Source of the DNA: Pseudoalteromonas rubra
Lineage (GTDB): Bacteria > Pseudomonadota > Gammaproteobacteria > Enterobacterales > Alteromonadaceae
Assembly (NCBI RefSeq): GCF_000967655.1
Contig: NZ_JXYA01000049.1
Coordinates: 1-42,597 of the forward strand
DNA: 42,597 bases
Direction: 5' to 3'
Below the pieces are notes generated by a model. The model was not told the DNA's origin, made no database searches, and saw nothing but the letters and a program-made list of their open reading frames with translations. Positions 40,005-42,597 of this stretch are shown here, one piece after another; positions within the stretch are counted from its first letter, which is position 1, and every line of letters starts with the position of its first letter. A program made the translations under genes and the position numbers.

Positions 40005-40587
40005 GAATACTATTCAAATGCTAGTGGGCCTGGCTAATCCAGGCCCCGAATACGCAAACACCCGTCACAATGCCGGTGCCTGGTTTATCGAAGAACTGGC
40101 CAAGCGCTACAACGTCCCCCTCAAACCTGACTCAAAACACCATGGCCTTAGTGGCAAGCTTATCCTGAACAATCAGGAATTTAAGCTACTGATCCCAACC
40201 ACCTTTATGAACCTAAGCGGTAAAGCCGTAGGTAGCCTGGCAAACTTCTATAAGATCCCGCCAGAGCAGATCCTGGTTGCGCATGATGAGATGGATATGG
40301 AACCTGGTGTCGCCAAAATCAAAAAAGGCGGCGGTCACGGTGGGCACAATGGTCTCAAAGACATAATCGCCAAGCTGGGCAATAACAAAGAGTTTATGCG
40401 CCTGCGTATAGGTATTGGCCACCCTGGACACAGAGACAAAGTAACAGGTTGGGTGCTGGGCAAAGCCCCTCAGGCAGATCAGGAAAAAATCGATGCTGTG
40501 GTAGATGAAGCCGTGCGTTGTATGGAAATTCTGGCCAAAGACGGTGTGTTAAAAGCACAAAATAGACTACATTCTTTTAAGCCGTAA
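40003..40587 (+). CDS. pth: peptidyl-tRNA hydrolase
   Basis: Recycles peptidyl-tRNA released from stalled ribosomes. The 194-residue protein has the family motifs MLVGLANPGPEYANTRHNAGAW (catalytic His in TRHN), TFMNLSGKAV, VAHDEMDMEPGVAKIKKGGGHGGHNGL and LRIGIGHPG. I take the TTG at 40003, since AAGG lies 10 nt before it. The ATG at 40018 would drop five residues and has no ribosome site. It is probably co-transcribed with rplY and lies before ychF. Confidence 0.96.
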   Translation: MNTIQMLVGLANPGPEYANTRHNAGAWFIEELAKRYNVPLKPDSKHHGLSGKLILNNQEFKLLIPTTFMNLSGKAVGSLANFYKIPPEQILVAHDEMDMEPGVAKIKKGGGHGGHNGLKDIIAKLGNNKEFMRLRIGIGHPGHRDKVTGWVLGKAPQADQEKIDAVVDEAVRCMEILAKDGVLKAQNRLHSFKP

Positions 40588-40645
40588 CACCGACGCTCCC
40601 GTCCCGTTACAGCTGTGATTGATGGCAAACTAAAGGTTTTAAACT

Positions 40646-41737
40646 ATGGGTTTTAAATGTGGCATTGTTGGCCTACCTAACGTAGGTAAGTCAACCCTAT
40701 TCAATGCATTAACCAAAGCGGGCATCGAAGCCGCGAACTTCCCTTTTTGTACTATCGAGCCAAACACCGGCGTAGTTGCCGTTCCGGATCAGCGTCTGGA
40801 CCAATTGGCTGCGATTGTGAATCCACAAAAAACCATCGCAACCACGATGGAGTTTGTTGATATCGCAGGCCTGGTAAAGGGCGCATCTAAAGGTGAAGGC
40901 CTGGGTAACCAGTTCTTAGCAAACATTCGCGAAACAGATGCCATTGGTCATGTTGTTCGCTGCTTTGAAGACGAAAACATCGTCCACGTATCTGGCCAGG
41001 TAAACCCGGCAGACGATATTGATGTTATCAACACTGAGCTGGTTTTAGCAGATATGGAAGCGGCCGATCGCGCAGCACAACGTAACGCTAAAAAAGCCAA
41101 AGGTGGCGATAAAGACGCTAAATTCCAAAACGAAGTACTGGAAAAGGTCAAAGCACATCTGGATGAAGGGTTAACACTGCGTTCACTGGAGCTGACAAAA
41201 GAAGAACTGGCTGCGATTAAGCCGCTTAACTTCTTAACGATTAAGCCGACCATGTACATCGCAAACGTGACTGAAGATGGTTTCGAAAATAACCCATTCT
41301 TAGACCAGGTACGTGAGATTGCCGCAGCGGAAGAAGCCGTTGTGATCCCGGTCTGTGCTGCAATTGAATCTGAACTGTCTGAACTAGAAGAAGAAGACAA
41401 GCTTGAATTCATGGCTGACCTTGGTCTGGAAGAGCCAGGGCTTAACCTGGTGATCCGTGGCGGTTACGAGCTACTGAAACTACAAACCTACTTTACGGCA
41501 GGTGTTAAAGAAGTGCGCGCATGGACTATTCCTGTTGGTGCGACTGCGCCACAGGCAGCGGGTAAGATCCACACCGACTTTGAGCGTGGCTTTATTCGTG
41601 CACAAACCATTGGTTTTAATGATTACATTGAATACCAAGGTGAAAGCGGTGCGAAAGACGCAGGTAAAATGCGCCAGGAAGGTAAAGATTACATCGTTAA
41701 AGACGGCGATGTGATGAACTTCTTGTTCAATGTCTAA
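40646..41737 (+). CDS. ychF: redox-regulated ribosome-binding ATPase YchF
   Basis: An Obg-family P-loop protein that prefers ATP and binds ribosomes. The 363-residue protein has G1 GLPNVGKSTLFNAL, switch region NFPFCTIEPN, G3 DIAGLVKGASKGEGLGNQF, an NVTEDG segment where GTPases have NKxD (fitting its ATP preference), a coiled-coil insertion (about 130-200) and the C-terminal TGS domain (about 280-363, ending GDVMNFLFNV). AAAGG lies about 9 nt upstream of the ATG. The pth-ychF order is as in enterics. Confidence 0.97.
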   Translation: MGFKCGIVGLPNVGKSTLFNALTKAGIEAANFPFCTIEPNTGVVAVPDQRLDQLAAIVNPQKTIATTMEFVDIAGLVKGASKGEGLGNQFLANIRETDAIGHVVRCFEDENIVHVSGQVNPADDIDVINTELVLADMEAADRAAQRNAKKAKGGDKDAKFQNEVLEKVKAHLDEGLTLRSLELTKEELAAIKPLNFLTIKPTMYIANVTEDGFENNPFLDQVREIAAAEEAVVIPVCAAIESELSELEEEDKLEFMADLGLEEPGLNLVIRGGYELLKLQTYFTAGVKEVRAWTIPVGATAPQAAGKIHTDFERGFIRAQTIGFNDYIEYQGESGAKDAGKMRQEGKDYIVKDGDVMNFLFNV

Positions 41738-41776
41738 GTAACTGCATTCAATATTGACCAAGTTTATTGGTCTGAC

Positions 41777-41802
41777 AAAAAGCGCCTGATGGCGCTTTTT
41801 TT
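41777..41802 (+). terminator. ychF terminator
   Basis: AAAAAGCGCC-TGAT-GGCGCTTTTTTT: a 5-bp GC-rich stem extended by A-T pairs and followed by a T run, 40 bp past the ychF stop. Confidence 0.9.
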
Positions 41803-41916
41803 GTCTTTCTCTTACACTGTATGAGGAATTATTGGCTGAATTGCGCTAAAAACAGCCCGCTTCGCTTAATTTATCTGCAAACAAACTGTGTTAGGTATTT
41901 TTTTGCAAAAAAGGTG

Positions 41917-41945
41917 TTGACGACATACGGGCATATACGCATAAT
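41917..41945 (+). promoter_or_regulatory. promoter of the Met-Leu-Gln tRNA operon
   Basis: TTGACG (41917-41922), a 17-nt spacer and CATAAT (41940-41945) are followed by ACGCCCCGC, a GC-rich discriminator like those of the two tRNA promoters at the other end of the window. The first tRNA starts about 30 nt after the expected start point. Confidence 0.75.
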
Positions 41946-41982
41946 ACGCCCCGCATCAGCGATGATGAGAAATTAAAGAGAT

Positions 41983-42059
41983 GGCTATGTAGCTCAGCTG
42001 GTTAGAGCACATCACTCATAATGATGGGGTCCCCTGTTCAAATCAGGGCATAGCCACCA
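41983..42059 (+). tRNA. elongator tRNA-Met (CAT), copy 1
   Basis: A 77-nt cloverleaf with acceptor GGCTATG/CATAGCC, anticodon arm ATCA-CTCATAA-TGAT carrying CAT, and encoded CCA. It resembles E. coli elongator tRNA-Met rather than the initiator (paired first base) or tRNA-Ile2. First gene of the operon. Confidence 0.95.
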
Positions 42060-42108
42060 TGCTTTAATTACTACCAAAACTCATTGTATAGTTGAATTGC
42101 AAATAAAT

Positions 42109-42182
42109 GCGGAAGTGGCGGAATTGGGCAGATGTTTAGAAATAGACGCTGGATTTAGGTTCCACATAGAAGCAAAAGATGT
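42109..42182 (+). pseudogene. broken tRNA-Leu copy
   Basis: It starts exactly like the intact tRNA-Leu (GCGGAAGTGGCGGAATTGG). A roughly 17-nt insertion then disrupts the D arm, the anticodon region GCTGGATTTAGGTTCCA is kept, and the variable arm, T arm and acceptor 3' strand are lost. It lies immediately upstream of the intact gene, with no spacer. Confidence 0.88.
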
Positions 42183-42267
<85 letters not shown>

Positions 42268-42303
42268 TGTTCTCGATAAGAACTAAAATAATCGACTTTT
42301 CGT

Positions 42304-42400
42304 TGGAGTATCGCCCCATAATGGATAAGCGGTAAGGACAGAAGAGAGAGGTTTTAACCCCTCACTCATCCACCCCCAGATTCAAATCCTGGGACCAACA
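42304..42400 (+). pseudogene. broken tRNA-Gln copy with a TTA anticodon loop
   Basis: It begins TGGAGTATCGCC like tRNA-Gln. An 11-nt insertion follows in the D arm, and the anticodon stem is extended (GAGAGAGG against CCTCACTC, one mismatch). The loop TTTTAAC has TTA where the intact gene has TTG. The T arm CCCAG/CTGGG is intact, but the 3' acceptor strand no longer matches well and no CCA follows. It lies just upstream of the intact gene. Confidence 0.85.
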
Positions 42401-42419
42401 TTTAGGTTTGAGTTTTCGT

Positions 42420-42494
42420 TGGAGTATCGCCAAGCGGTAAGGCAGCGGGTTTTGATCCCGCCATTCCCAGGTTCAAATCCTGGTACTCCAGCCA
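42420..42494 (+). tRNA. tRNA-Gln (anticodon TTG)
   Basis: A 75-nt cloverleaf with acceptor TGGAGTA/TACTCCA, anticodon arm GCGGG-TTTTGAT-CCCGC carrying TTG, T arm CCCAGGTTCAAATCCTGGG and encoded CCA after the discriminator G. Confidence 0.96.
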
Positions 42495-42496
42495 TT

Positions 42497-42573
42497 GGCT
42501 ATGTAGCTCAGCTGGTTAGAGCACATCACTCATAATGATGGGGTCCCCTGTTCAAATCAGGGCATAGCCACCA
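42497..42573 (+). tRNA. elongator tRNA-Met (CAT), copy 2
   Basis: Identical over 77 nt to the copy at 41983. It starts 2 nt after the CCA of tRNA-Gln, as expected of a polycistronic tRNA transcript. Confidence 0.95.
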
Positions 42574-42577
42574 CGTT

Positions 42578-42597
42578 GCGGAAGTGGCGGAATTGGT
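42578..42597 (+). tRNA. tRNA-Leu, 5' part cut by the window edge
   Basis: The last 20 bases match the first 20 of the tRNA-Leu (TAG) at 42183 exactly. Whether it is intact or another broken copy cannot be told, since the broken copy at 42109 is also the same over its first 19 bases. The 20th base agrees with the intact copy. Confidence 0.75.

Overview
The window looks like chromosomal DNA of a marine gammaproteobacterium of the order Alteromonadales, most likely Pseudoalteromonas. This rests on gene order, protein character and tRNA organisation read by eye; no database search was run. Core blocks match the gammaproteobacterial pattern: hemA-prfA-prmC-sirB2-sirB1-kdsA, divergent lolB-ispE-prs, then rplY-pth-ychF, and gcvA-ygdD-rlmM. 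A true Smc with zipA and ligA (the Pseudomonas-like arrangement) is present. I see no transposase, prophage or CRISPR, so this is mostly core genome with a few accessory insertions.

Layout. 1-350: a tRNA-Ala(GGC)/tRNA-Glu(TTC) operon on the minus strand with a strong stringent-type promoter. 350-800: no gene seen. 800-2200: seven identical tRNA-Val(TAC) genes interleaved with five degenerate tRNA-Val-like relics that share an unusual structured 5' core. 2230-5113: a receiver-TPR protein lacking its phosphoacceptor Asp, MsrB, a DUF2919 membrane protein and a palindromic repeat abutting ligA. 5111-12144: ligA, zipA, smc and a SPOUT RNA methyltransferase, all on the minus strand. 12279-14674: a small membrane protein, a CBS-pair protein, a small secreted Asp-rich protein and CysZ. 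14717-21966: a REC-REC-pseudokinase protein divergent from a 1,854-residue hybrid histidine kinase with a periplasmic propeller. 21952-24923: a P-loop kinase-like protein, a serine hydrolase and an AraC regulator. 25058-28080: gcvA, an alpha/beta hydrolase, ygdD and rlmM as one tight operon. 28143-36624: hemA, prfA, prmC, an HD-GYP response regulator, sirB2, sirB1, a DUF819 transporter-like protein and kdsA. 36708-41737: lolB, ispE, prs, rplY, pth and ychF on the plus strand. 41917-42597: a tRNA Met-Leu-Gln-Met-Leu operon resembling the E. coli metT operon, with a broken Leu copy and a broken Gln copy each directly upstream of its intact version.

How the genes fit together. Many serve translation: tRNAs, RF1 and its methylase PrmC, HemA using glutamyl-tRNA, Pth recycling peptidyl-tRNA, L25, YchF and RlmM. 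Others serve the envelope (KdsA, LolB, IspE) and chromosome or division functions (Smc, ZipA, LigA). Signalling is carried by the two-component proteins and the HD-GYP c-di-GMP phosphodiesterase.

The most unusual material is the pair of tRNA arrays with structured, repeatedly copied pseudo-tRNAs. I found no defence system or other wholly new multi-gene system. The secondary points of interest are the receiver-TPR protein without a phosphoacceptor, the divergent kinase/pseudokinase pair, and possible RNA control at rplY and pth.
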